Shown here: in pieces, positions 33,978-42,702 of the stretch
Layout: each line of letters opens with the position of its first letter
Numbering within the stretch: position 1 is the stretch's first letter
NCBI GenBank assembly: GCA_903898715.1
Contig: CAIUGL010000028.1
Span: forward strand, 1-44,586
Direction: 5' to 3'
DNA length: 44,586 nt
From: an uncultured Cytophagaceae bacterium
GTDB taxonomy: Bacteria; Bacteroidota; Bacteroidia; Cytophagales; Spirosomataceae
Notes under the pieces: generated by a model
The model's input: only the letters and a program-made list of their open reading frames with translations
Database searches by the model: none
Told to the model about the DNA's origin: nothing
Position numbers and translations under genes: made by a program

Positions 33978-34769
33978 CTAATAATCACAAATTACCTGAT
34001 TCTTATATTTTAGATGTATCCACGAGTAGGTATCCCAACCTTTATTTGGAATGATTTTCTTATAAAATAAAGCCAGTTTTTTAAATTTCGTTTCAATGTG
34101 AATCGGCAAACCGAAGTCTATATACGTTCTTCCCATGGTGGGTACCATCACAATTCCACCATCCTCCGCCACAATGATTTGCGCAATTTGTGCTTTCCAA
34201 AATTCATCCTGATTAATGAATTCCAAGAAGGGTAAAAGGGTTTTGCCGCGCGCGTCGCGTAGGTCGCGCCGACTGTCCTTAAAGAATGGTCCGGATACAA
34301 CTAAAATACGCGGGGTGAACAAATCACTCGTGGAGATGAGTCGGCCTTCTTGCGTCACATACTGATCTCTCAAATTAGATTCCCCCGATGTAAAGCGCAA
34401 TATCCGTGCAATAGGACTATATTCTTTAACCGAAATAATTATTTTTCCACTGAAATCATGGTGCGCTTCGCAGGATTTAACCAGTGGAATGCGCTTGACA
34501 CGTTGTTCGATTTGATGTAACGAAATCTCATTCAAGGGCTTATTCAGGAAATAATCGCTCCCCTGATTGGTCACCATTAAATTAATATCCTGCTTGCCCA
34601 ACAATGGTTTTTCGTTTTCAGAATCTAACTTAACGATGAGTCCTGTACATTTTATTTCGTTGTAGCTGATCTCCTCATAGACAACAGCGGCAATCGCCAA
34701 TCCCATGAGTATTACAATACTCAGGATCTTTTTTAAACGCTGTATTTTTATTTTTGTGGAGGGACTCAT
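33978..34769 (-). CDS. ftsQ: Cell division protein FtsQ/DivIB
   Basis: 263 residues with a single membrane segment (ILSIVILMGLAIAAVVYEE, about 15-33) and a periplasmic part. The POTRA-like region (DYFLNKPLNEISLHQIEQRVKRIPLVKSCEAHHDFSGKI) is followed by the FtsQ/DivIB domain (SPIARILRFTSGESNLRDQYVTQEGRLIS). It joins the divisome with FtsL and FtsB. It starts one base after the murC stop, and ftsA follows after 70 bases that hold a small hairpin (TCACCT/AGGTGA at about 33936-33953). Identity is supported more by position and topology than by strong motifs. Confidence 0.9.
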   Translation of the reverse strand: MSPSTKIKIQRLKKILSIVILMGLAIAAVVYEEISYNEIKCTGLIVKLDSENEKPLLGKQDINLMVTNQGSDYFLNKPLNEISLHQIEQRVKRIPLVKSCEAHHDFSGKIIISVKEYSPIARILRFTSGESNLRDQYVTQEGRLISTSDLFTPRILVVSGPFFKDSRRDLRDARGKTLLPFLEFINQDEFWKAQIAQIIVAEDGGIVMVPTMGRTYIDFGLPIHIETKFKKLALFYKKIIPNKGWDTYSWIHLKYKNQVICDY

Positions 34770-34770
34770 G

Positions 34771-36150
34771 CTACGAAGTTAAGGCCAATTTACAATCATT
34801 CAAAAGTAAGTCAATATCTCCTGCACCCATCGTGACTAATAAGCGTGGTTTATCAGCTTGCATACGCTGAATGAAGTCTTCTTTGCTGATGACAGATTTT
34901 TTCTCCAGGGGAATTTTACTCAAAAGTAATTCCGATGTAATACCTGGAATCGGCAATTCGCGGGCTGGGTAAATGTCTAATAAATAGATCTCATCTGCAA
35001 TCGCCAAGCTCTTGCCAAAATCATCCAAGAAATCACGTGTCCTCGAAAATAAATGGGGCTGAAAAATAGCAACAATTTTTTCATCCGGATATAAAGCTTT
35101 CACGGATGTCAGGCAGGCACTAATTTCGGTCGGATGATGTGCGTAATCATCGATCATCACATGGTGCTCAGTCTCTACATGGTACTCAAACCGGCGTTTC
35201 ACCCCTTTAAATGAAGCAATTCCCGCTTTGATTTCATCAGGTCCTAAACCATGGTGCATCGCTAACGCACTAGCTGCTAAGGCATTTTCAATGTTGTGAA
35301 ACCCAGGAATACGCATCGGGATATCCGTTATTTTACCACCTGGGTAAAGCATGTCAAACACCATGCGGTGATTCTCAATGCGAATATTCGTTGCTTGATA
35401 ATCTCCTTGATTAATCCCAAAGGTGTACCCCGTTTCTTTCGAGCGTAGTGTCAAGCCTGATTTTTGGATGAAAAATCCGTCAGGTTTGATTTGGTCCACA
35501 AACAATTGGAACGATTCAAGCACTTGTTCCGCCCCACCGTATATGTCTAAATGATCTGCATCCGTTGAGGTAACTACCGCTGCCGTGGGATGTAATGTCA
35601 AAAACGAACGATCATATTCGTCGGCCTCAACCACGCAAACCATGTGCTCGCGCCCTTGATTTGGAATGAAGTTTGTCCCGTAATTCTGAGTTATTCCCCC
35701 CAAAAATGCCGTCACATTTTGCTTGGCATGAACCAATAAATGAGTCAATAGCGAAGATGTCGTTGTTTTTCCGTGTGTCCCTGCCACAGCTAGCGTAGGC
35801 ATTTGTTCTGTGATCCAGCCTAAAATCTGTGATCGCTTCCACAAGGGGATGTTGGCAGCCAATAAATAATTTTTTTCAATGTGGTCGGCCGGAATCGCTG
35901 GCGTATAAATAAATAAACACGATGCAGGTTCAGCTAAACAGATGGCCGGGATTTGATCAACTGAATCTTCGTAATGAACGACCATTCCTTCACTAGCGAG
36001 CGTGCGCGTTAATGGGCTTTCGGTTTTGTCATAGCCAGCCACTGGGTATCCGTTGTACAGAAACCAACGGGCGATGGCCGACATCCCTATGCCGCCGATG
36101 CCTAGAAAGTAGACTTGTTTCAAGTCTGTCATGGATACGTTTATGCGCAT
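34771..36150 (-). CDS. murC: UDP-N-acetylmuramate--L-alanine ligase
   Basis: 459 residues from the ATG at 36150, which overlaps murG by 10 bases; the ATG at 36132 (MTDLKQVYFLG) is an equally good start. VYFLGIGGIGMSAIARWF is the UDP-binding N-terminus, GTHGKTTT (124-131) the ATP loop, and EADEYDRSFL, TSTDADHLDIYG and DDYAHHPTEI are the Mur-ligase signatures. It adds L-Ala to UDP-MurNAc in the cytoplasm, the first amino acid of the peptidoglycan stem. It is placed between murG and ftsQ as in other Bacteroidota dcw clusters. Confidence 0.96.
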   Translation of the reverse strand: MRINVSMTDLKQVYFLGIGGIGMSAIARWFLYNGYPVAGYDKTESPLTRTLASEGMVVHYEDSVDQIPAICLAEPASCLFIYTPAIPADHIEKNYLLAANIPLWKRSQILGWITEQMPTLAVAGTHGKTTTSSLLTHLLVHAKQNVTAFLGGITQNYGTNFIPNQGREHMVCVVEADEYDRSFLTLHPTAAVVTSTDADHLDIYGGAEQVLESFQLFVDQIKPDGFFIQKSGLTLRSKETGYTFGINQGDYQATNIRIENHRMVFDMLYPGGKITDIPMRIPGFHNIENALAASALAMHHGLGPDEIKAGIASFKGVKRRFEYHVETEHHVMIDDYAHHPTEISACLTSVKALYPDEKIVAIFQPHLFSRTRDFLDDFGKSLAIADEIYLLDIYPARELPIPGITSELLLSKIPLEKKSVISKEDFIQRMQADKPRLLVTMGAGDIDLLLNDCKLALTS

Positions 36151-37250
36151 GGGTTCATGTCGTTTAAAATAGCTTGGGCGATTTCTGTAGCCGCGTAGGG
36201 TTTACCCATGGCTAAGCTTTGAAGTCCCAATTCAGTTAATACAGTTTTATCTGATAAGGTCTTTAATGCGGTAGATACCAAATCTGCTTGCGCATCTTTG
36301 TCTAGTACTAAGCGGGCAGCCCCATTATTCACCAGGCTTTTTGCATTTTCAGTTTGATGATCTTCGGAAGCATTTGGAAAAGGAACCAAAATACTCGGTT
36401 TTCCTGCCAAACAAATTTCAGAAACACTGAGTGCTCCAGCGCGGGAAACTACTAAGTCGGCCATCGCATATGCCAAATCCATCTCGTAAATAAAGGCCGA
36501 CACATAACTTTCGAGTCCATTAGTGGCCCCTGAGGCCTTTTTTGCCTCATTTTCGAACGACACCCCTGTTTGCCAGATTAGCTGAACATCTGCTTCCGAA
36601 ATTTTATCTAATCCGTGTTGGATCGCTAGATTGATGCTTCGAGCCCCTTGACTACCGCCGATAACCAGGATTGTTTTTTTATTCGGGTCAAGACCAAAAA
36701 ACGTGCTTGCTTTTTCTTTTTTCCCAGCTAGGTCAATTAAGTCTTTTCGCACTGGATTTCCGGATAAGGTAATTTTATCTTTCCCGAAGAATTTTTCCAT
36801 GCCGGGGTAGGCAACGAAAATATGTTTGGCTTTGCCGCTTAGTGCTTTATTGGTGATCCCTGCAAACGAATTTTGCTCTTGAATGAAGAAAGGAATTCCT
36901 TTGACCCAAGCGGCAATTAACATCGGTCCTGAGGCATAACCACCCACACCGATGGCTACATCGGGTTTGAATTCGGCAATAATTTGAAATGCTTTGCGTA
37001 AGCTTTGAATGAGTTTAAAGGGAAACATCAGGTTTTTGGCCATGTGCTGACGGTTGATGCCCACAATCGGTAAACCTTGAATATTGAAACCTGCTTTGGG
37101 AACTTTTTCCATTTCCATTTTGCCTTCGGCGCCCACGAATAGAAATTCGAGGGAAGGGTCTTGGTCTTTCAGTGCCGTGGCGATGGCGATCGCTGGATAG
37201 ATATGGCCTCCAGTTCCGCCTCCAGAAATGATGATTCGTTTAATGCTCAC
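36141..37250 (-). CDS. murG: UDP-GlcNAc:lipid I N-acetylglucosaminyltransferase
   Basis: 369 residues starting at a GTG that shares one base with the ftsW stop (TAGTG). The GT28 signature GGGTGGHIYPAIAIA is at 10-24, and the C-terminal half has GGSQGARSIN, WQTGVSF, SRAGALSVSEICLAGKPSILVPFPNASEDHQ, the UDP-GlcNAc-binding region. MurG is a peripheral membrane enzyme that makes lipid II. Translation is probably coupled to ftsW upstream and murC downstream. Confidence 0.97.
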   Translation of the reverse strand: MSIKRIIISGGGTGGHIYPAIAIATALKDQDPSLEFLFVGAEGKMEMEKVPKAGFNIQGLPIVGINRQHMAKNLMFPFKLIQSLRKAFQIIAEFKPDVAIGVGGYASGPMLIAAWVKGIPFFIQEQNSFAGITNKALSGKAKHIFVAYPGMEKFFGKDKITLSGNPVRKDLIDLAGKKEKASTFFGLDPNKKTILVIGGSQGARSINLAIQHGLDKISEADVQLIWQTGVSFENEAKKASGATNGLESYVSAFIYEMDLAYAMADLVVSRAGALSVSEICLAGKPSILVPFPNASEDHQTENAKSLVNNGAARLVLDKDAQADLVSTALKTLSDKTVLTELGLQSLAMGKPYAATEIAQAILNDMNPCA

Positions 37251-38434
37251 TAAATAACTGATTTAAGGTCTTTTGTTTCCATTTCCTTATCGCGACTAAT
37301 GGATAGAATCAGACCAATACTAAGTGCTGTAAATACAAGCGAAGTTCCTCCCGCAGAAATCATGGGCATCGGTTGGCCCGTCACAGGACCTGCACCCACC
37401 GCTACCAGCATGTTAATGAACGCCTGAATTACGATGGAAAATGTTAAGCCGGCGGAAAGCAAACCTCCGAGTGGTTTACCACTATAGCGAATCACGGAGG
37501 AGCCTCGCCACATAAACCAGAGGAATAGCAGCGGAATAGCTAGTCCCATAATGAGACCGTATTCTTCCAAAATAATGGCGTACACGAAATCAGATTCTGC
37601 TTGAGATAAGATGAAACGGTATTGACTATTTCCAGGTCCTTTGGGAATAAGTGCACCGGTTGCGATCGCGTACCAGCTACGTTTAAGTTGGTAATTTTCG
37701 TCTTTATCTTCTAAGTTCTTTAAACCATTTTTATTCGACGATAAGGTACGTTGCGCGTATGTTGCCAAACGTGCTTTTACCGTTGCTGCCCGTTGGCCGA
37801 TACCCAACGTAACCACCGAGCCAGCTATAAAGCCTACAATGCCTACGATCAAGAAAATTGATTTAAATGGCACGCGGCCAAAGATCATCAGGACGATACT
37901 GGTTAAGAAAATCAAAATGGCTGTCGAGAAATTAGATAACATGACCAAGAAGCAGGTGATGCCTACCTGGATTAGAATGACTAAGATAACCCCGAAATTA
38001 TACGCACTCTGGTCGGCTTGTCGGGTCGAAAAAATCTTCGCCAAACTCATCGTTAGGCAAAGTTTTGCCATGTCGGAGGGCATGAAACTAATAAATCCTA
38101 GGTCGATCCAGCGGCTAGCGCCTCCTTTATTTTCGCCAAAGAAGAAAGCAACGAGGATGAGAATCCAGGAAAAAATCAGGAAGATGTTACTGTACTTGGT
38201 GACGCGCAGGTAGTTTTGGCGGGAAATCCAAGACATGATGGCGAAGGATCCGGCCAACAGGAATATCGATTTAGCGATGTTGAAAATGGGTACCATGGGA
38301 CCACCCATAAACATTTTTCCTTTGGCAGAAAACTGAATAAGTAAACCAAAAATATTCAGCAGAAATACGATGAACCAAATTTGGTAATCGCCTGCTAAAC
38401 GGGTTTTGATAAAATTGGTTATTCTAGCTTCCAT
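37250..38434 (-). CDS. ftsW: Lipid II polymerase FtsW
   Basis: 394 residues with about ten membrane segments; SEDS-family motifs include KGGASRWIDLGFISFMPSDMAKL, RSWYAIATGALIPKGPGNSQYRFILSQAESDFVYAIILEEYG and GPVTGQPMPMISAGGTSL. SEDS proteins join lipid II into glycan strands with a class B PBP partner. The place between murD and murG in the division cluster supports FtsW rather than RodA. Its start overlaps the end of murD by 11 bases. Confidence 0.95.
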   Translation of the reverse strand: MEARITNFIKTRLAGDYQIWFIVFLLNIFGLLIQFSAKGKMFMGGPMVPIFNIAKSIFLLAGSFAIMSWISRQNYLRVTKYSNIFLIFSWILILVAFFFGENKGGASRWIDLGFISFMPSDMAKLCLTMSLAKIFSTRQADQSAYNFGVILVILIQVGITCFLVMLSNFSTAILIFLTSIVLMIFGRVPFKSIFLIVGIVGFIAGSVVTLGIGQRAATVKARLATYAQRTLSSNKNGLKNLEDKDENYQLKRSWYAIATGALIPKGPGNSQYRFILSQAESDFVYAIILEEYGLIMGLAIPLLFLWFMWRGSSVIRYSGKPLGGLLSAGLTFSIVIQAFINMLVAVGAGPVTGQPMPMISAGGTSLVFTALSIGLILSISRDKEMETKDLKSVI

Positions 38435-39755
38435 GAGTTAATCGGTTAACGGTTGCCTTAAATTGATCCCCGCGGTCTTCGTAATTTTTAAATAAATCAA
38501 AACTAGCGCAGGCAGGCGAGAGGAGTACGATATCTCCTGATTCACCCCATTGCATGCTCGTTGACACGGCAGTTTCCAGCGAATCTGTCGACAGGATCTG
38601 AGGTACTCGGTCGCCAAAATGTGCCATTAATTTAGCATTATCTGTCCCCAGGCAAATCATGCCTTTCACTTTTGACTTGACTAAATCGTTTAGGACGTCG
38701 TATTCGTTGCCTTTGTCTACACCGCCAATAATCAGAATTAAATTCTTTTGAAAGGAGTTTAGCGCATAGAATACCGCGTCCACATTGGTGGCCTTCGAAT
38801 CATTGATGAATTGAATACCATGCCAGTTGCCGCAAGGTTCTAATCTGTGCGGTGCATTTTGAAACGATCCTAGGTTTGCTTGAATGTCCGACCACGATAC
38901 ACCCGCTTCGGTAGCCGCTAAAACGGCAGCGGCCATGTTGATGGCATTATGTGGTCCTTGAATCGGGGCAGTGGCGCGTTCAATCTTGCCAAACGCAAAC
39001 TGAATCGCATCATCTGTGATATTTGCCGCACCGGCTTGTTGGCCAAAATGAATAGTCTTCAGCTGTGCTGCTTTCGGAATTAAATCCTGGTATTGTTGGA
39101 TCACTTCGTCGTCTCCCCAATAGATACACGCGGTTTGCGTGTTCGCATTTTGGAAGATTCGGAATTTCGAGTGAATGTAATTTTCGAATTTATAGTCGTA
39201 GCGATCGAGATGATCTGGTGTGATGTTAATGAGTACGGCCACATCTGGCTTAAAGTCGAAGCAACGATCTAATTGGAAGCTAGATATTTCGAGTACGAAA
39301 TAGTCGAAGCTGTCGTTCATGACTTGTTTAGCAAAGCTTTGCCCGATATTGCCTGCTAGGCCTACGTTGAATCCGGCTTCTTTGAGCAGGTGGTAGGTGA
39401 GTAGGGTAGTTGTCGTTTTGCCGTTGCTTCCGGTGATGGCGATCAATTTGGCTCTAGTGTAGCGTGCGGCGAATTCAATTTCAGAAACGAGAGGTATTCC
39501 TTGTTTCTTGATGGTTTGTACGAGTTCGCTTTTTTCGGGTATTCCGGGACTGATGATAATTTCGTCCGCTTTTAAAATTTCGGATACGGTATGCTTTTCG
39601 GATTCGAAAGGAATGGCTTGACGACGTAATTGATCTTGGTAATGTTCTTTTAGTTTTCCTTGGTCGGAAAGAAAAACGCTAAAGCCTTTGGATTGGGCTA
39701 AAAGGGCTGCGCCAACACCACTTTCTCCTCCTCCTAAAATGACAATATGGCCCAT
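38424..39755 (-). CDS. murD: UDP-N-acetylmuramoyl-L-alanine--D-glutamate ligase
   Basis: 443 residues. The N-terminal Rossmann loop is VILGGGESGVGAALLA, the ATP loop GSNGKTTT is at 109-116, and NITPDHLDRYDYKFENYIHSK, NDSKATNVDAVFYAL and LSPACASFDLFKNYEDRGDQF are MurD signatures. It adds D-Glu to UDP-MurNAc-L-Ala. It is the first gene of the cluster here; mraY, which usually precedes it, is missing, and the upstream neighbour is tsf behind a terminator. A near-consensus -7 box (TACGTTTA on the minus strand, 39772-39779) may drive the cluster. Confidence 0.96.
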   Translation of the reverse strand: MGHIVILGGGESGVGAALLAQSKGFSVFLSDQGKLKEHYQDQLRRQAIPFESEKHTVSEILKADEIIISPGIPEKSELVQTIKKQGIPLVSEIEFAARYTRAKLIAITGSNGKTTTTLLTYHLLKEAGFNVGLAGNIGQSFAKQVMNDSFDYFVLEISSFQLDRCFDFKPDVAVLINITPDHLDRYDYKFENYIHSKFRIFQNANTQTACIYWGDDEVIQQYQDLIPKAAQLKTIHFGQQAGAANITDDAIQFAFGKIERATAPIQGPHNAINMAAAVLAATEAGVSWSDIQANLGSFQNAPHRLEPCGNWHGIQFINDSKATNVDAVFYALNSFQKNLILIIGGVDKGNEYDVLNDLVKSKVKGMICLGTDNAKLMAHFGDRVPQILSTDSLETAVSTSMQWGESGDIVLLSPACASFDLFKNYEDRGDQFKATVNRLTHGS

Positions 39756-39852
39756 GCGCGCTGATTTTGACTAAACGTAATTTGTTTACAATTTAGAAAA
39801 TGTCTGTCATTTTTTCAAACGTGATTTTCGGCTTTTCTGGGAAATTTTACAC

Positions 39853-39884
39853 AAAAAAAAGACCAGCGTTTCGGCTGGTCTTTT
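39853..39884 (-). terminator. Terminator of the rplM-rpsI-rpsB-tsf operon
   Basis: The stem AAAAGACCAGC with its complement (11 bp) closes a 6-base loop. On the minus strand it follows tsf and runs into eight T residues. Confidence 0.9.
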
Positions 39885-39902
39885 GATGATTCTGCGGTTG
39901 AA

Positions 39903-40736
39903 TTATACCAACGCGATACGTTTGAATGACGCGATCGTAAGACCTTTTTGCGTTGATTCAACATATTGACGGATCGTGATCGATGAATCTTTCACGAACT
40001 GTTGGTTCAATAACGTAGACTCTTTGTAGAATTTCTCTAGTTTACCTACAGCGATTTTTTCCAACATAGCCTCTGGCTTTCCTTCTTGACGTGCTTGGTC
40101 TTTTCCAATCTCGATTTCACGCTCGATTGTTTCCGCATCAACGCCGTCTTTGTCTAAAGCAACTGGCTTCATAGCCGTGATTTGCATCGCGATATCTTTG
40201 CCAACTTCCTGAACATCAGCTCCTTGAACGTTTTCGAACGCTACAAGAACACCGATTTTGTTGTTCGAGTGAATGTAAGAAACTACTTTCTCAGCTGAGA
40301 TATTTTCGTAAGCTGCTAATGTAATTTTCTCGCCAATTTTACCAGTTAGGTCGATGATGTGCCCTTCTACAGAACGGCCATCAGCTAAAGGCTCAGCTAA
40401 TAAATCATGTGCAGATGGTGCGTGAGATTTCACGGCAGCATCTAAGATATTTTTAGCTAAATCGTTGAAAGCATCTACTTTAGAAACTGGCTCAGTCTCA
40501 CATGCAAGGGCAATTAATTTACCGTTTGAGTGATCTGCGTTCATAGCGATCAAAACTACACCTTCATTTGTTTCATTGTCGGCACGTTTCGCTGCTACTT
40601 TTTGACCTGCTTTACGTAGGATGTCTACGGCTGCTTCGAAGTCGCCATCGGCTTCTGTCAAAGCTTTCTTGCAATCCATCATACCGGCGCCAGTCATTTG
40701 GCGTAATTTATTAACGTCTGCGGCTGTAATTGACAT
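39903..40736 (-). CDS. tsf: Elongation factor Ts
   Basis: 277 residues beginning MSITAADVNKLRQMTGAGMMDCKKALTEADGDFEAAVDILRKAG, the typical N-terminal UBA-like domain, then the core with CETEPVSKVDAFNDLAKNI. EF-Ts returns EF-Tu to the GTP-ready state. It follows rpsB after 14 bases, the usual pair, and ends at a strong terminator. Confidence 0.97.
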   Translation of the reverse strand: MSITAADVNKLRQMTGAGMMDCKKALTEADGDFEAAVDILRKAGQKVAAKRADNETNEGVVLIAMNADHSNGKLIALACETEPVSKVDAFNDLAKNILDAAVKSHAPSAHDLLAEPLADGRSVEGHIIDLTGKIGEKITLAAYENISAEKVVSYIHSNNKIGVLVAFENVQGADVQEVGKDIAMQITAMKPVALDKDGVDAETIEREIEIGKDQARQEGKPEAMLEKIAVGKLEKFYKESTLLNQQFVKDSSITIRQYVESTQKGLTIASFKRIALV

Positions 40737-40750
40737 AATTGGAATATTAG

Positions 40751-41560
40751 TTATTCTTGTTCTGCTTCTTTTTCATATTTGGCAGCTACCTTAGCTGCTT
40801 CTTGTGCATCCGCGTCTACTGCGCGTTTTGCTTCTTCCTCTTCCGCAATGCGAGCGTCATCTTTATCTTGCTTGCGCTCAGATAAACCTTCTTCAATCGC
40901 TTGGCTGATTGCTTTAACGATCACTGCGATCGACTTGTACGCATCATCATTAGCTGGGATAGGGTAGTCTACTAATTCTGGATTTGAGTTTGTATCACAC
41001 ATAGCGAAAACTGGGATACCCAATTTCTTAGCTTCAGATACCGCGATGTGCTCACGCTTCACGTCAATCACGAACAATGCCGCTGGTAGACGAGTCAAAT
41101 CGGTGATACCACCTAACACACGCTTTAATTTCTCCTCCTCACGAGTCATCATTAAACGCTCACGCTTAGCAAGAGTTTTAACAATTACTTCGTCTTTTAA
41201 CATCTTGTCGATGCTTGACATTTTCTTGATCGACTTACGTACGGTCGCGAAGTTTGTCAACATACCACCTAACCAACGGTCAGTTACGTATGGCATCTTT
41301 AATTTATCTGCCTCTGTTGTTACGATTTCTTGCGCTTGTTTTTTTGTCGCAACGAACATGATCTTACGACCAGAACGAACGATAGCGCGCATTGCTGCAG
41401 CTGCTTCTTCAAGGCTAGAAATAGTTTTGTTAAGATCAATGATGTGGATACCATTTTTCTCCATAAAGATGTATGGAGCCATTTTTGGATCCCACTTACG
41501 AGTCAAGTGACCGAAGTGAACGCCTGCGTCAAGCAAGTCGTTGTAGCTTAATTGTGCCAT
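40751..41560 (-). CDS. rpsB: 30S ribosomal protein S2
   Basis: 269 residues with [39 protein letters not shown], the S2 signature [18 protein letters not shown], and [24 protein letters not shown]. The C-terminal extension ([43 protein letters not shown]) is a charged helix. A terminator-like hairpin lies in its leader (41593-41629), between it and rpsI. Confidence 0.97.
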   Translation of the reverse strand: MAQLSYNDLLDAGVHFGHLTRKWDPKMAPYIFMEKNGIHIIDLNKTISSLEEAAAAMRAIVRSGRKIMFVATKKQAQEIVTTEADKLKMPYVTDRWLGGMLTNFATVRKSIKKMSSIDKMLKDEVIVKTLAKRERLMMTREEEKLKRVLGGITDLTRLPAALFVIDVKREHIAVSEAKKLGIPVFAMCDTNSNPELVDYPIPANDDAYKSIAVIVKAISQAIEEGLSERKQDKDDARIAEEEEAKRAVDADAQEAAKVAAKYEKEAEQE

Positions 41561-41592
41561 TTTGGTTGTTTAAGAATGTGAAAAATAAAAAT

Positions 41593-41629
41593 GTGGAAAA
41601 GGCATCGGCAACAGACAAGCCTTTCCCAC
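41593..41629 (-). promoter_or_regulatory. Hairpin in the rpsI-rpsB spacer, possible attenuator
   Basis: An 11-bp stem with one A-C mismatch (GTGGAAAAGGC with GCCTTTCCCAC) closes a 15-base loop. On the minus strand it is followed by ATTTTTATTTTT, so it could stop part of the transcripts from rpsI or control rpsB-tsf. Confidence 0.5.
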
Positions 41630-41638
41630 GAACCCTTT

Positions 41639-42028
41639 TTAACGCTTAGAGAACTGGAATCTCTTACGAGCTTTCGCACGTCCTGGTTTCTTACGCTCAA
41701 CCATACGAGGGTCACGCGTTAAGAATCCTTCTTTTTTCAAAGGAGAACGTAATTCAGCATCTTGCGTTTGAAGTGCACGTGAAATCGCCATACGAAGCGC
41801 TTCAGCTTGTCCTTTGATACCGCCGCCATCAATGTTAGCAGTTACGTCAAATGAACCTACTGTGTTCGTTAAAGCGAACGGTTGGTTTACCACAATCTGA
41901 AGAATCTCAGATGGGAAGTAATCCGTTAATGTACGGCCATTAATTTTGATTTGGCCTTTACCTGGTGTCATCGAAATACGCGCTACTGCCGTCTTTCTTC
42001 TACCGATTTTACTTGTTATTTCTGCCAT
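41639..42028 (-). CDS. rpsI: 30S ribosomal protein S9
   Basis: 129 residues with the S9 signatures [46 protein letters not shown] and the C-terminal [17 protein letters not shown], whose final SKR reaches the P-site tRNA. It follows rplM by 12 bases, the common L13-S9 pair. Confidence 0.97.
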   Translation of the reverse strand: MAEITSKIGRRKTAVARISMTPGKGQIKINGRTLTDYFPSEILQIVVNQPFALTNTVGSFDVTANIDGGGIKGQAEALRMAISRALQTQDAELRSPLKKEGFLTRDPRMVERKKPGRAKARKRFQFSKR

Positions 42029-42040
42029 TTTAAATGTCCG

Positions 42041-42484
42041 TTAAAACTTGATTTCTTTAGGTTGCTGTGCTGCATGTGGATGCTCAGATCCTGCGTACAC
42101 AAATAAGTTGTTGAACAAAGAACGTCCTAAACGATTCTTAGGCAACATACCTTTTACGGCTGCCTCGACAACACCTCTTGGGTTTTTAACTAAAACCTCG
42201 CGTGGTGTAGCAAAACGCTGACCACCTGGATACCCCGTGTGACGGATGTAAACCTTGTCAGTCATTTTTTTACCTGTCAAACGAATCTTCTCCGCATTGA
42301 TGACGATCACTTGATCACCACAATCAACGTGAGGAGTGTACGAAGCCTTGTGCTTACCACGAATGATTTTCGCGATTTCAGAGCAAAGACGACCTAAAAT
42401 TTGGTTTTCTGCGTCTACTACCACCCAGTCCTTTTGAACTGTAGCTTTGTTGGCAGAGATCGTTTTGTAACTTAAAGTATCCAC
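42041..42484 (-). CDS. rplM: 50S ribosomal protein L13
   Basis: 147 residues with [59 protein letters not shown] and the signature [34 protein letters not shown]. It is the first gene of rplM-rpsI-rpsB-tsf and lies 117 bases downstream of a near-perfect promoter. Confidence 0.97.
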   Translation of the reverse strand: MDTLSYKTISANKATVQKDWVVVDAENQILGRLCSEIAKIIRGKHKASYTPHVDCGDQVIVINAEKIRLTGKKMTDKVYIRHTGYPGGQRFATPREVLVKNPRGVVEAAVKGMLPKNRLGRSLFNNLFVYAGSEHPHAAQQPKEIKF

Positions 42485-42600
42485 TATTAATAATGTTTAA
42501 CTGTTGAATCATTTCCACCAAGACCACGGAATTTGCCTTAAGGATTTGATTATGACCTATTTTATCTTTCAAACGGGCATTCAATCGAAAAATGGGAGTG

Positions 42601-42632
42601 CAAATTTAGAAATTCAAGAACTAATATCCAAA
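42601..42632 (-). promoter_or_regulatory. Strong Bacteroidota promoter for rplM-rpsI-rpsB-tsf
   Basis: Minus strand: TTTG (42629-42632), 20 bases, then TAAATTTG (42601-42608), a full consensus match. The expected leader of rplM is about 110 bases (42485-42595), long enough to carry regulation; I see no clear known motif in it. Confidence 0.75.
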
Positions 42633-42656
42633 CCTGATTCTAAATTATTTGTGAAT

Positions 42657-42681
42657 AAAAAAAGGAGGCCGAGGCCTCCTT
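42657..42681 (-). terminator. Terminator of accB-accC
   Basis: The 8-bp stem AAGGAGGC with GCCTCCTT has a 4-base loop and, on the minus strand, is followed by seven T residues. It lies about 20 bases after the accC stop. Confidence 0.88.
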
Positions 42682-42702
42682 CCTTAAAAGTGCATTTAAA
42701 CA

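Noticed and set aside
37839-38213. 124-residue plus-strand open frame
   Set aside because: It is antisense to the membrane segments of ftsW and has a composition typical of such shadows.
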